From: CAYVZU01 sp964455935
Lineage (GTDB): Bacteria > Fibrobacterota > CAYVZU01
NCBI GenBank assembly: GCA_964455935.1
Contig: CAYVZU010000062.1
Location: forward strand, 1 to 22,690
Direction: 5' to 3'
Length of the DNA: 22,690 bases
Positions 1 through 6,505 of this stretch are shown piece after piece; within the stretch, counting starts at the first letter, position 1, and every line of letters begins with the position of its first letter. The notes beneath the pieces are model-generated. The model was not told where the DNA came from. It searched no databases and saw only the letters and a list, made by a program, of their open reading frames with translations. Made by a program: the position numbers and the translations under genes.

Positions 1-1
1 T

Positions 2-379
2 GATTGTGTTCCCCTAGTGGTCTATAACGATACCCCGTATGTTGCCTTCATCGATTTGGACTACCACGCAACGGTTAAAAAATTCAACGGCAGTAGCTGG
101 CAAGCGGTTGGGAGTGCCGGCCTTTCCGAAGGCGGCGTACGACACCTGACAATGGATATCAGCTCCAATCGGATCTACATCGCCTTCCTGGAGAGAGATA
201 TGGTTGACCGAATTACGGTCAAAATGTGGGATGGGTCTTTCTGGATCACGGTCGGGACAAGGGCCTTCTCGGCACAAAACCAACGCTACCCGTCAATCGC
301 TGTGAATGGCGGGGTACCTCACATAGCCTTCAGTGATAGCGAGAACGCAAATAAGATTACAGTGATGCGCCTTCGATAA
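2..379 (+). CDS. 3' end of a repeat protein, probably beta-propeller-like (partial)
   Basis: The reading frame is open to the left edge of the window, so only the last 125 residues are present and the true start lies outside. The visible part holds two or three copies of a blade-like unit of about 50 residues: a strand such as PYVAFID or HIAFSD, then a Trp-containing strand (NGSSWQAVGSAG, WDGSFWITVGTRA). The pattern is seen in secreted proteins built from WxxVG-type propeller repeats, which usually mediate binding rather than catalysis. No enzyme motif and no C-terminal sorting tail is visible; it ends in MRLR. It converges on the minus-strand gene at 446-982. The propeller call is inferred from repeat spacing only. 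Confidence 0.6.
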   Translation, partial: DCVPLVVYNDTPYVAFIDLDYHATVKKFNGSSWQAVGSAGLSEGGVRHLTMDISSNRIYIAFLERDMVDRITVKMWDGSFWITVGTRAFSAQNQRYPSIAVNGGVPHIAFSDSENANKITVMRLR

Positions 380-445
380 GATGCAGCTTACCCAAACCCA
401 TCTGACAGAAGGTTCTCAGCTGGCATACCCGATCCGGAACATTCC

Positions 446-982
446 CTATTCCCCTATTTCAAACCCCGACTTGACGATCTCTTTTAATTTGTAGCGCGGC
501 GTCGATTTTGCCTTTCCCAATCGGAAAAGGAAATTCAGGTTCACCGCGGCCAATCGCAGCGTGAGTTTCTCAAGATCAAGCAGGCAATCCGCCTTGATCG
601 ACTTTCGTTTCTGAAAATTCCGGGGGCAGAAATCGGGCCGGCCGTCCACAAGCAGCGGGTATCCGTGTGTGCGGCAGATAATCGGCCGGACATCATAGAC
701 GAGGCATTCTCCCTTATACAGGAAAATGCACCGGCTGGCGCGCCGCCGGATGCGGCCGCGGACCAGCATTCTTTTGCGCAACGAAAGCTGTTCGAACAAT
801 CGCCGGATTTCGTATGCCTCCACCGCAAAAGCCGAGGTCAACCGGCAGCAATGATCGCACCCTCTTTGGCAGGCAATGTCCCGCGGGTAACACTGCCTGA
901 CCCGGCCGATCACCGCCTCAACTTCGCGCACCAGTTTATTGTATTCGGAAAGCGGATTTGCAGGCTTAGTGGTCTTGCTCAT
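446..982 (-). CDS. YkgJ-family cysteine-cluster protein
   Basis: This 178-residue protein carries the Cys-cluster signature of the YkgJ/CxxCxxCC family (Pfam PF03692): C38, C42, C45 and C46 in CQRGCDHCC, then a second group (CIFLYKGEC, then VRPIICRTHG). Family members are thought to bind zinc or an Fe-S cluster through these cysteines; no precise reaction is known. The start is the ATG at 982 (MSKTTKPANP), placing the Cys cluster where the family normally has it. The frame stays open upstream to 1111, but that stretch is read through the palindromes at 1019-1108 and looks noncoding. No clear Shine-Dalgarno precedes 982. It is co-oriented with the spoIID-like gene but 175 bases downstream of it. 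Confidence 0.85.
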   Translation of the reverse strand: MSKTTKPANPLSEYNKLVREVEAVIGRVRQCYPRDIACQRGCDHCCRLTSAFAVEAYEIRRLFEQLSLRKRMLVRGRIRRRASRCIFLYKGECLVYDVRPIICRTHGYPLLVDGRPDFCPRNFQKRKSIKADCLLDLEKLTLRLAAVNLNFLFRLGKAKSTPRYKLKEIVKSGFEIGE

Positions 983-1018
983 GCGTTCGGCCCAATATTT
1001 TAAGACCACTGGGGGTGG

Positions 1019-1108
1019 CATGGAGGGAAGGTGAGTTCCCTCCATGGGGTGACAGGAATCGGACGAACCGCGGTTCGTCCGGTGACACCAGAGGGGCGGC
1101 TGAGCCCC
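1019..1108. repeat. Cluster of three palindromes (REP-like intergenic element)
   Basis: Three hairpins sit within 90 bases between two minus-strand genes. 1019-1029 (CATGGAGGGAA) pairs perfectly with 1036-1046 across a 6-base loop. 1061-1080 is a perfect 20-base palindrome whose half is GGACGAACCG. 1093-1097 (GGGGC) pairs with 1104-1108 across a 6-base loop. The motif GGTGACA occurs on both sides of the central palindrome. No T-run follows on either strand, so these are not ordinary intrinsic terminators. The compact multi-stem layout resembles REP/BIME-type intergenic repeats. Confidence 0.6.
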
Positions 1109-1157
1109 CATGGAAATACTGCGGCGTATGCGCTATCATAATTATGAAAAGCGGTAC

Positions 1158-2411
1158 TTAGTACTGCCATTTTGCAAGTCGGATGCCCCGGTAATAATGG
1201 GAAATGATATTTTCATACGGATAGCCGCGATCGGCCATTTCCAAAGCGCCGACCTGGCACAGGCCGACTCCATGGCCCCATCCGTGCCCCTTGGCCTGGA
1301 TTTTCTTGGGCCGGCCCAAATGCAACCCCAAATCGAGATCGAACCAGGCACTATAAAGGATTGGGTTTCCGGCTTCCGGCCTTCTTAGGAGCCAGCGCAC
1401 TTTATCTCCGCGCACGATATAGGTCCCGGTTGTCGTCTTGACCGCCAACTCGGCCACGCGCCCGTCCCGCGTGCGTTTTGTAATCTCCAGGTTTTTAAGG
1501 TCGCCGCATGAACGGGCCGAGGGGTCAAGCAAGGGAAGATACTTGCGAATAATTGGATTCAGTTGAGAATAGCTCCACTCCTGGATCCAGTTGAAATATT
1601 TGGATTTCTTGCACATGAATCCCAGGGAGTCCTGGTCGTCGATGCTTTGAAGATAGGCCAGGTTGGACTTCTCGGGCCAGACTTCCGCCATGGTCGCGGT
1701 TTTTCCGCCGCAGGTCGAAAAATAATAGCACTCGGCCAGACTGTCGCCAAACAGCGCAACGACACCCCATGTCTCACGAACGGCCCTCTCGGCCATCAGA
1801 TATTCGCCCGAGAGTCCTTTGTAGACCTGGTCGGTTACATCGCAGAACACATCAAAGGGCCGGGTATCGGCAATGGCCTGAAGCCGCCGGAACGTGTAGG
1901 TGCGCGCGGCCACAGCCTGGGCCTTGAGCGCCTCCAGGCGAGTCCGGTTCTGTTTCCCGATCTCAAAGGGAAGCACGCCCATCAGGTAGTCCTCGATGCC
2001 AAGCTCATTGATCACCAGAAAGGCCCCTCCCGTCCCTTGCGGAATGAGAAGCACCCCTCCTCGATAGGAGACGCCATCGACGTCAATGTAGTTGACCGGA
2101 TTTTCAGAAACGATCTTTGCGCCGGCGCGGACCGAAAACCGCTCGCCCGAGCTGTTTTTTAGCTGAAGCCCGCCCGGCGTATTCGCGACGGTAATTGATC
2201 CTTTCCAGACCACGGCCGAACTGTCATCATTGCTGGTGATCCGCACGGAGGACATGCTGTAAAGACCGCACCGGCGGGCATTGGTTTGGAGCGCAACCCG
2301 TATCAGGGGCCGAAGATGAGAAGGAAAGGCGGACGGGTGTGGCTCGGCATGCAAAACAAAGCTGGAAACGAAAACCAAAGACAGGGCACGAAGAACGAAG
2401 GACCGGTTCAC
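1158..2411 (-). CDS. Exported SpoIID/LytB-domain protein (peptidoglycan lytic transglycosylase-like)
   Basis: The protein has 417 residues. A signal peptide (about residues 1-22, ending VLHAEP) is followed by a SpoIID domain (Pfam PF08486) from about residue 120. Conserved stretches visible are DYLMGVLPFE (Glu150 aligns with the family's proposed catalytic Glu), EALKAQAVAARTY, YYFSTCGGKT and, near the C-terminus, GHGWGHGVGLCQVGA. SpoIID enzymes cleave glycan strands lacking stem peptides; in non-sporulating bacteria the role is cell-wall remodelling. The start is a GTG at 2411 that overlaps the def stop codon by four bases (GTGA), so translation is probably coupled to def. No strong ribosome site precedes it, which fits coupling. 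It is the last gene of the yajC-def-spoIID cluster. It does not imply sporulation. Confidence 0.9.
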   Translation of the reverse strand: MNRSFVLRALSLVFVSSFVLHAEPHPSAFPSHLRPLIRVALQTNARRCGLYSMSSVRITSNDDSSAVVWKGSITVANTPGGLQLKNSSGERFSVRAGAKIVSENPVNYIDVDGVSYRGGVLLIPQGTGGAFLVINELGIEDYLMGVLPFEIGKQNRTRLEALKAQAVAARTYTFRRLQAIADTRPFDVFCDVTDQVYKGLSGEYLMAERAVRETWGVVALFGDSLAECYYFSTCGGKTATMAEVWPEKSNLAYLQSIDDQDSLGFMCKKSKYFNWIQEWSYSQLNPIIRKYLPLLDPSARSCGDLKNLEITKRTRDGRVAELAVKTTTGTYIVRGDKVRWLLRRPEAGNPILYSAWFDLDLGLHLGRPKKIQAKGHGWGHGVGLCQVGALEMADRGYPYENIISHYYRGIRLAKWQY

Positions 2412-2941
2412 TTTTTCAGGGAGCGGCGGGTTTCCCGTTCCAATCGTTTCACTTCACCGGCAAGCTTGGCCCGTTCGGCCTCATCCAGGCGATCCAGGAA
2501 GAGAACCCCGTTGAGGTGGTCCATCTCATGCTGAAGAACACGGGCCAGAAGGCCATCGGCTTTCTCGATCAAAACCCGCTTGCCTTGAATATTAAGGGCT
2601 TCCACCGTGATGCAGGCAGGCCGTTTCACGATGTGCCGGATGCCCGGGATGCTCAGGCACCCTTCATCAAAATCCTGAAGCTCGGGTGTGCACGCCTCGA
2701 CAAGCCGGGGATTGATCAAGGCAACCGGATCAATGCGCGCTTCATTCGTGGAAAGATCAAAAATCAGCAGGGAAACGGAGATCCCCACCTGCGGAGCAGC
2801 CAGGCCCACACCGTTTTCGGCGTGGAGCGTATCGATCATATCGCGAACGAGTCGCGGCAGGTTGGGATCGCCGGCCCGCACGGGGCGGGCCTTTTTGCGA
2901 AGAATGGGATCGCCGATACAGCGCACATCGAGAACAGACAT
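2408..2941 (-). CDS. def: Peptide deformylase
   Basis: This 177-residue protein removes the N-formyl group from nascent peptides at the ribosome. All three deformylase motifs are intact: GVGLAAPQVG (residues 44-53), EGCLSIPG with metal ligand Cys95, and QHEMDHLNG with metal ligands His138 and His142 and catalytic Glu139. Length and motif spacing match type 1 bacterial enzymes. The ATG at 2941 shares one base with the stop codon of the upstream yajC (TAATG arrangement on the minus strand), and its own stop overlaps the start of the spoIID-like gene. All three genes are therefore almost certainly one transcript with coupled translation. def more often sits beside fmt; here fmt is absent. Confidence 0.97.
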   Translation of the reverse strand: MSVLDVRCIGDPILRKKARPVRAGDPNLPRLVRDMIDTLHAENGVGLAAPQVGISVSLLIFDLSTNEARIDPVALINPRLVEACTPELQDFDEGCLSIPGIRHIVKRPACITVEALNIQGKRVLIEKADGLLARVLQHEMDHLNGVLFLDRLDEAERAKLAGEVKRLERETRRSLKK

Positions 2942-3279
2942 TATTCGACCTTTCCTCCCTCGCTCTTGAGCACAACCGCAATGGCCGACTTGCGGAACTC
3001 AGCCTTCGTATTTTCGGCGATTTTGAGCGTGATTACGTCGTCATTGATTCCCACAATGGTACCCATCATGCCGCCGATGGTCGCAACCCGGTCGCCCTTT
3101 TTAAGGCTGGAAAGCATGTTCTGCGCTTCTTTCTGCTTCTTTTGCTGAGGCCGAATGATAAAAAAATACATGACCAGGATGATTACGAGAAACATGGGCA
3201 GAAAACCCATGATCCCACCGCCTGCCGCTGCCCCGCCGTTTGCTCCGCCGCCGGATGCCATGGCCCATGCTGTGCCCAT
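2941..3279 (-). CDS. yajC: Preprotein translocase auxiliary subunit YajC
   Basis: This 112-residue small inner-membrane protein associates with SecDF in Sec-dependent export. It begins with a Gly/Ala-rich segment (GGGANGGAAAGGG), then one membrane helix (GFLPMFLVIILVMYFFIIRP, about residues 23-42), then the family hallmark RPQQKKQKE and a KKGDRVATIGGMMGTI beta domain. The start is the ATG at 3279, preceded at proper distance by AAAGGAG; the frame continues upstream to 3372 but the ribosome site fixes the start. It is the first gene of the yajC-def-spoIID cluster. secD, secF and tgt, its common partners, are not in the window. The promoter must lie in the unusual intergenic region 3280-3600; a TTGACA at 3321-3316 (minus) has no convincing -10 partner. 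Confidence 0.95.
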   Translation of the reverse strand: MGTAWAMASGGGANGGAAAGGGIMGFLPMFLVIILVMYFFIIRPQQKKQKEAQNMLSSLKKGDRVATIGGMMGTIVGINDDVITLKIAENTKAEFRKSAIAVVLKSEGGKVE

Positions 3280-3375
3280 AGAGACTCCTTTGTAAAACTT
3301 TGGTTCCTTTTGCCGTGTCAAAATACTATTTGGCCCATTTTCAATCCAGGCAAGGGAAGGAATTGGTCGCAAGGG

Positions 3376-3590
3376 TTATAATGATTCTGAAAGATAAGTT
3401 CCGTAATGGGCCGGCCTCCTGACACAACGAGGACACGGCTGCCCGCGATGGGTATGCTCTGGAAAACGTATAACTGCTTGTAAACCTTTGGGCCTTTTGG
3501 CCGGAAACCAAGATTCAACCCTCATGGGAGGTTCCGCAGTAAGGAAGGAGACTGGCCCATTACGGAATCTTCCATTGGGAATCATTATAA
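3376..3590. ncRNA. Candidate structured RNA or MITE bounded by a two-block inverted repeat
   Basis: Two exact inverted blocks bound this segment. TTATAATGATTC (3376-3387) matches the reverse complement of 3579-3590. TTCCGTAATGGGCC (3399-3412) matches the reverse complement of 3554-3567. On each side the blocks are separated by exactly 11 non-matching bases. As RNA this gives a 12-bp helix, a symmetric 11x11 internal loop and a 14-bp helix. Inside, CTCCT/AGGAG continues the stem after a 3x3 loop, and ACTGC/GCAGT with AACC/GGTT can form an apical domain. The long hairpin with loops is reminiscent of 6S RNA, but I recognise no conserved 6S sequence. Each terminal block contains an inward-facing TATAAT. 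The strand is unresolved and no T-run follows on either side. A miniature transposable element is the main alternative; no clear target-site duplication is visible. Confidence 0.4.
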
Positions 3591-3721
3591 AATCTTAATC
3601 GGAATCGAACACAGATACCACGGGTCGAGAAGTTCAGGATCCTGGCCCTATTCAATTGAGAGGAACGAATTCCAGGCTTCCTGTTTGAGATCGTTGCGAG
3701 CTTCATTTGCCCCCTTTTTCA

Positions 3722-3747
3722 TTTTTCAAGGGCGTTTTTCAAGGGCG
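3722..3747 (+). repeat. Tandem 13-base direct repeat before the rho promoter
   Basis: TTTTTCAAGGGCG occurs twice back to back (3722-3734 and 3735-3747), ending four bases before the -35 hexamer at 3752. The position suits an activator or UP-type element, or a small replication-slippage duplication. Both copies are exact. Confidence 0.6.
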
Positions 3748-3751
3748 TAAC

Positions 3752-3780
3752 TTGACATTTAGTGCGCCAAATGAAATATT
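3752..3780 (+). promoter_or_regulatory. Probable sigma70 promoter of rho
   Basis: A consensus -35 TTGACA (3752-3757) is followed after 17 bases by AATATT (3775-3780); TATTAT at 3777-3782 is an alternative -10 with 19-base spacing. Transcription would begin near 3788, leaving a leader of about 115 bases before the rho start. Long leaders are typical of rho genes, where Rho can terminate its own transcript early. Confidence 0.55.
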
Positions 3781-3904
3781 ATTGGCGTTCACTTACCATA
3801 GTTCCTTCATCAATCCGATCAAAAACTACAGACAAACATCTTACCCACCAACAAAATCCGAAAACTCTCAATTTCTCTTCTGAGTTAACATTTCTGGAGG
3901 AAGC

Positions 3905-5110
3905 ATGCAAGAATGGAATTGGCTCCAATTAAAGTGCAAATCGATTAATGATCTGCATGAAATTGCCCTCTCGCTGAGCATCAATGAACACCGGAGCCTA
4001 AGCCGACAAGAGCTGGTCTTCAAGATCCTGGACGCCAATGCGCAACGCAACGGGGGAACGGTTCAGGCCGAAGGCGTTCTTGACATCGTGAACGACGGCT
4101 TTGGGTTTCTGCGCTCGCCGTCGCAGAACTACCTGCCGGGCCAGGATGACATCTACGTTTCGCCCTCGCAGATCAAACGGTTCGACCTGCGCACCGGCGA
4201 TACGGTAACAGGCCAGATCCGTCCGCCCAAAGAGGGCGAGCGCTACTTTGCCCTGCTCAAAGTCGAGCAGATCAACTACGAGAACCCTGAAGAATGCAAG
4301 AAAAAGATCCCGTTCGATTCGCTCACGCCGCTCTTTCCCACGCGCAAGTTCAAACTTGACTACAAGAAAGACGAACTGTGCACGCGGGTCATGGACCTTT
4401 TCACCCCGTTGGGCATGGGCCAGCGCGGCCTGATTACATCGCCGCCGCGCGCCGGCAAAACCGTGCTGCTCAAAAACATCGCCAACGCGATCATCGCAAA
4501 CCACAAAGACGTGCACNNNNNNNNNNCAGGCCGAGGTGATTAGTTCGACCTTTGACGAACCAGCCGAACGGCATGTTCATGTATCGGAAATGGTGCTGGA
4601 ACGCGCCCGCCGTCTGGTCGAGCACCAGAAAGACGTTGTCATCCTGCTCGACAGCATCACGCGGCTTGCGCGCGCCTACAACACCATCTGCCCGCACAGC
4701 GGTCGCATTCTGTCGGGTGGCGTGGATGCGGCGGCCCTGCAGAAGCCCAAGCGCTTTTTTGGCGCGGCGCGAAACATCGACACCGGCGGGAGTCTCACGA
4801 TCCTGGGGACCGCGCTGATCGACACGGGTAGCCGAATGGACGANNNNNNNNNNNNNNNNNNNNNNNCGGCAACATGGAATTGATTCTGGACCGCAAACTC
4901 AGCGATCGCCGGATCTATCCCTCGTTCGATATTCTTAAATCCGGGACGCGCAAAGAGGAATTGCTGATGGATGAAGAGACCCGAAACCGGCTCTTTGTGC
5001 TGCGCAAATTTCTCAGCGAGATGTCGTCCCAGGAAACGATGGAATTCCTGATCGAGAAGGTCGGCAACTGCAAGACCAACAAGGAATTCATCGACTCCAT
5101 GAACAAATAG
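3905..5110 (+). CDS. rho: Transcription termination factor Rho (interrupted by two assembly gaps)
   Basis: Rho is the hexameric RNA-dependent ATPase that ends transcription. The ATG at 3905 follows GGAGG. In order: the N-terminal helical part, a cold-shock-type RNA-binding domain (GVLDIVNDGFGFLR), Walker A (PPRAGKTVLL), the STFDEPAERH and VVILLDSITRLARAYN region, the Q-loop GGVDAAAL with KRFFGAARN, and the C-terminal GNMEL and SGTRKEELL segments. N-runs at 4517-4526 and 4844-4866 make the frame appear to shift and stop. Alignment with E. coli Rho from memory suggests the real missing pieces are about 60 bases (Walker B region, LLIDERPEEVT in other Rhos) and about 27 bases (EEFKG region). Restoring these gives roughly 419 residues, the E. 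coli length, in one frame. The gene is therefore very probably intact in the organism. There is no large N-terminal insertion. Confidence 0.96.
4517..4526. other. Assembly gap (10 N) inside rho
   Basis: The ten N replace the Walker B-containing part of Rho. The codon phase before and after (4516 ends a codon, 4527 starts one) requires a missing length divisible by three, so 10 cannot be the true size; about 60 bases is expected from the family. Confidence 0.97.
4844..4866. other. Assembly gap (23 N) inside rho
   Basis: The 23 N follow SRMD and precede GNMEL. Rho proteins normally have about ten residues here (EVIYEEFKGT in E. coli). Phase on both sides again requires a multiple of three, most simply 27 bases, so the N-run is an estimate. 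Confidence 0.97.
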
Positions 5111-5174
5111 GTTTGCGGGTCCCAAAAGGCCGTGGCTTGCCATGGCCTCACGACCGCGCCCCAAAAAGCGAATC

Positions 5175-5981
5175 ATGCCAAAAGTCCTTCTTCTCGGCAC
5201 CGGCAATATGGGAAAAGCGCTCCTCTCGGGTATGATCGAGAGTAAGCGCTTCACCCAAAACGACATTTGCGTATTCGACCCGAATGCAGCCGCGGCACAA
5301 GAGGCGGGCGGCAAATGGGGCGTGGGCGTGGCGGCATCCGCCGCGTCCGGTCTGGCCGGCGCTCAAATCGTGCTCCTTGCGATGAAGCCGGTCGATCTGG
5401 CTCAGGCTTTACGAACGATTGCCCCGGAGTTGAATGATTCTCACATGATTGTGTCCATCGCGGCAGGCGTGACGACAAAGCGCATTGGCGAGTTGGCCGG
5501 AGCGGGACGGCGCATCGTGCGCGCCATGCCCAATACGCCGGGCCTGATCGGCGCCGGAATCACCGCTATCGCGGTCGATGATGTGTCAAACAAGGATCTG
5601 GAATCGGCCGAACAATTGTTCCGCTGCATTGGCGAGGTGGTCCGCGTACCCGAGAACTTGATGGATGCGGTCACGGGCCTTAGCGGCTCCGGTCCTGCTT
5701 ACGTGTTCCTCTTTATGGAATCGCTGATCGAGGGCGGGGTTAAAGCCGGGCTCTCCGCCGATATCGCCAGCAAACTTGCCCTGCAAACCGTAATGGGAGC
5801 AGCCAAACTGGCTCTTCAGTCCAACGAAGATTTGGCCACGTTGCGGCGCCGCGTAACCTCCCCTGGTGGTACCACAATGGCAGGATGCAAGGTGTTGGAT
5901 GACAATGGCTTCCGTGCCGTCTTGATCTCCGCTGTCGAAGCCGCCACCGCGCGCTCCCGCGAGCTGAGCAAGTCCGCATAG
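5175..5981 (+). CDS. proC: Pyrroline-5-carboxylate reductase
   Basis: ProC reduces 1-pyrroline-5-carboxylate to proline with NAD(P)H, the last step of proline synthesis in the cytoplasm. The Rossmann start KVLLLGTGNMGKALLSG is at residues 3-19 and the C-terminal dimerisation domain carries the P5CR signature (GLSGSGPAYVF, then RRRVTSPGGTTMAG). At 268 residues it matches the family length. I chose the ATG at 5175 (MPKV) because the beta strand of the nucleotide fold follows at once; an in-frame ATG at 5142 would add 11 basic residues and cannot be excluded, since neither start has a clear ribosome site. It lies 64 bases after rho on the same strand and may share its transcript. proA and proB are not in the window. 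Confidence 0.96.
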   Translation: MPKVLLLGTGNMGKALLSGMIESKRFTQNDICVFDPNAAAAQEAGGKWGVGVAASAASGLAGAQIVLLAMKPVDLAQALRTIAPELNDSHMIVSIAAGVTTKRIGELAGAGRRIVRAMPNTPGLIGAGITAIAVDDVSNKDLESAEQLFRCIGEVVRVPENLMDAVTGLSGSGPAYVFLFMESLIEGGVKAGLSADIASKLALQTVMGAAKLALQSNEDLATLRRRVTSPGGTTMAGCKVLDDNGFRAVLISAVEAATARSRELSKSA

Positions 5982-6037
5982 CGCCGCAGTTGGCCATTAT
6001 TTTGGCTGGTCCAGACCCTTGCGCACTCTTCTTAGGC

Positions 6038-6072
6038 TGCAAATTTGCATCTACTTGGCATTCTGTTATATT
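6038..6072 (+). promoter_or_regulatory. Candidate promoter with an overlapping palindrome
   Basis: TTTGCA (6044-6049) and TATATT (6067-6072) are separated by 17 bases. A perfect 12-base palindrome, TGCAAATTTGCA (6038-6049), covers the -35 element and could be a repressor site. The proposed start near 6080 leaves a leader of about 150 bases before the small gene at 6230. Confidence 0.4.
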
Positions 6073-6229
6073 AACTTCGTTTACGCCCATAATTTACACT
6101 AAATCTCCGCTTAAGAGCGGCTCTCAGCTGCCGAAGAATAGAATAGAGGGGTTAATTCGGTTTGAGGGTCGCTTCGAGCAAACGGCCGATCCAGACAGAG
6201 TCTGGCGGACGATTCGAAAGGACTTAAAC

Positions 6230-6388
6230 ATGAAAAAGCACTCTGACGAGAAAGTCTATCCCAATCGCCCTGAACGCGAAAGCATCATCCAGAAGGACGA
6301 CATCCTCAGTCTGAAAATCGATCTGGAAGTCCTTTCCCCCGAAGAACTCCATGCAAAATACTTCACGATCGAGGAAGACGAAAAGTAG
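6230..6388 (+). CDS. Small acidic hypothetical protein (52 residues)
   Basis: I do not recognise this protein. It starts at the ATG at 6230, eight bases after an AAAGG ribosome site, and is only 52 residues long with many Glu, Asp and Lys (begins MKKHSDEKVY, ends TIEEDEK). It has no Cys, no membrane segment and no signal peptide; the middle (ILSLKIDLEVLSPEELHAKYF) may form one helix. The frame is open further upstream to 5990, but that part has noncoding character and lies over a candidate promoter. A strong intrinsic terminator starts 31 bases after the stop. Its own promoter, ribosome site and terminator argue that this is a real monocistronic gene. Charge and size resemble small regulatory or ribosome-associated proteins, but function is unknown. 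Confidence 0.65.
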   Translation: MKKHSDEKVYPNRPERESIIQKDDILSLKIDLEVLSPEELHAKYFTIEEDEK

Positions 6389-6418
6389 TTCTTAAGGATT
6401 CTGTCTTACTTACTCCTA

Positions 6419-6449
6419 AAGCCGCTCCGTGCGAACGGGCGGCTTTTTT
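6419..6449 (+). terminator. Intrinsic terminator after the small acidic protein gene
   Basis: AAGCCGCTCCGT (6419-6430) pairs with ACGGGCGGCTT (6435-6445) across the loop GCGA. The stem has 11 base pairs with one bulged T, and the T-run extends to 6449. It insulates hisH from upstream transcription. Confidence 0.9.
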
Positions 6450-6505
6450 GTTTGATTGCAATGTATTTTACCCGGAGTTCCTTAAACTAATTTCAGCTAC
6501 ACTCT

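Larger units (their letters stand above)
3280..3904. other. Intergenic region between yajC and rho
   Basis: This 625-base stretch between divergent genes has no credible protein-coding frame. It holds, in order: the yajC leader, a long-range inverted repeat enclosing a structured segment (3376-3590), a quiet stretch (3600-3720), a tandem 13-base repeat (3722-3747), a sigma70-type promoter (3752-3780) and a rho leader of about 110 bases ending in GGAGG at 3896-3900. Confidence 0.8.

Noticed and set aside
2339..3148. Plus-strand frame of 269 codons opposite def and yajC
   Set aside because: def and yajC have all family motifs; the plus frame is a shadow.
3293..3321. TTGACA on the minus strand considered as the yajC promoter
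   Set aside because: At 17-18 base spacing the -10 would be GTTTTA or TTTTAC, a poor match, and transcription would start almost at the ribosome site.
3905..5110. rho as a pseudogene or programmed frameshift
   Set aside because: The frame changes coincide exactly with N-runs and vanish if the gaps are given lengths divisible by three; flanking codons are fully conserved.
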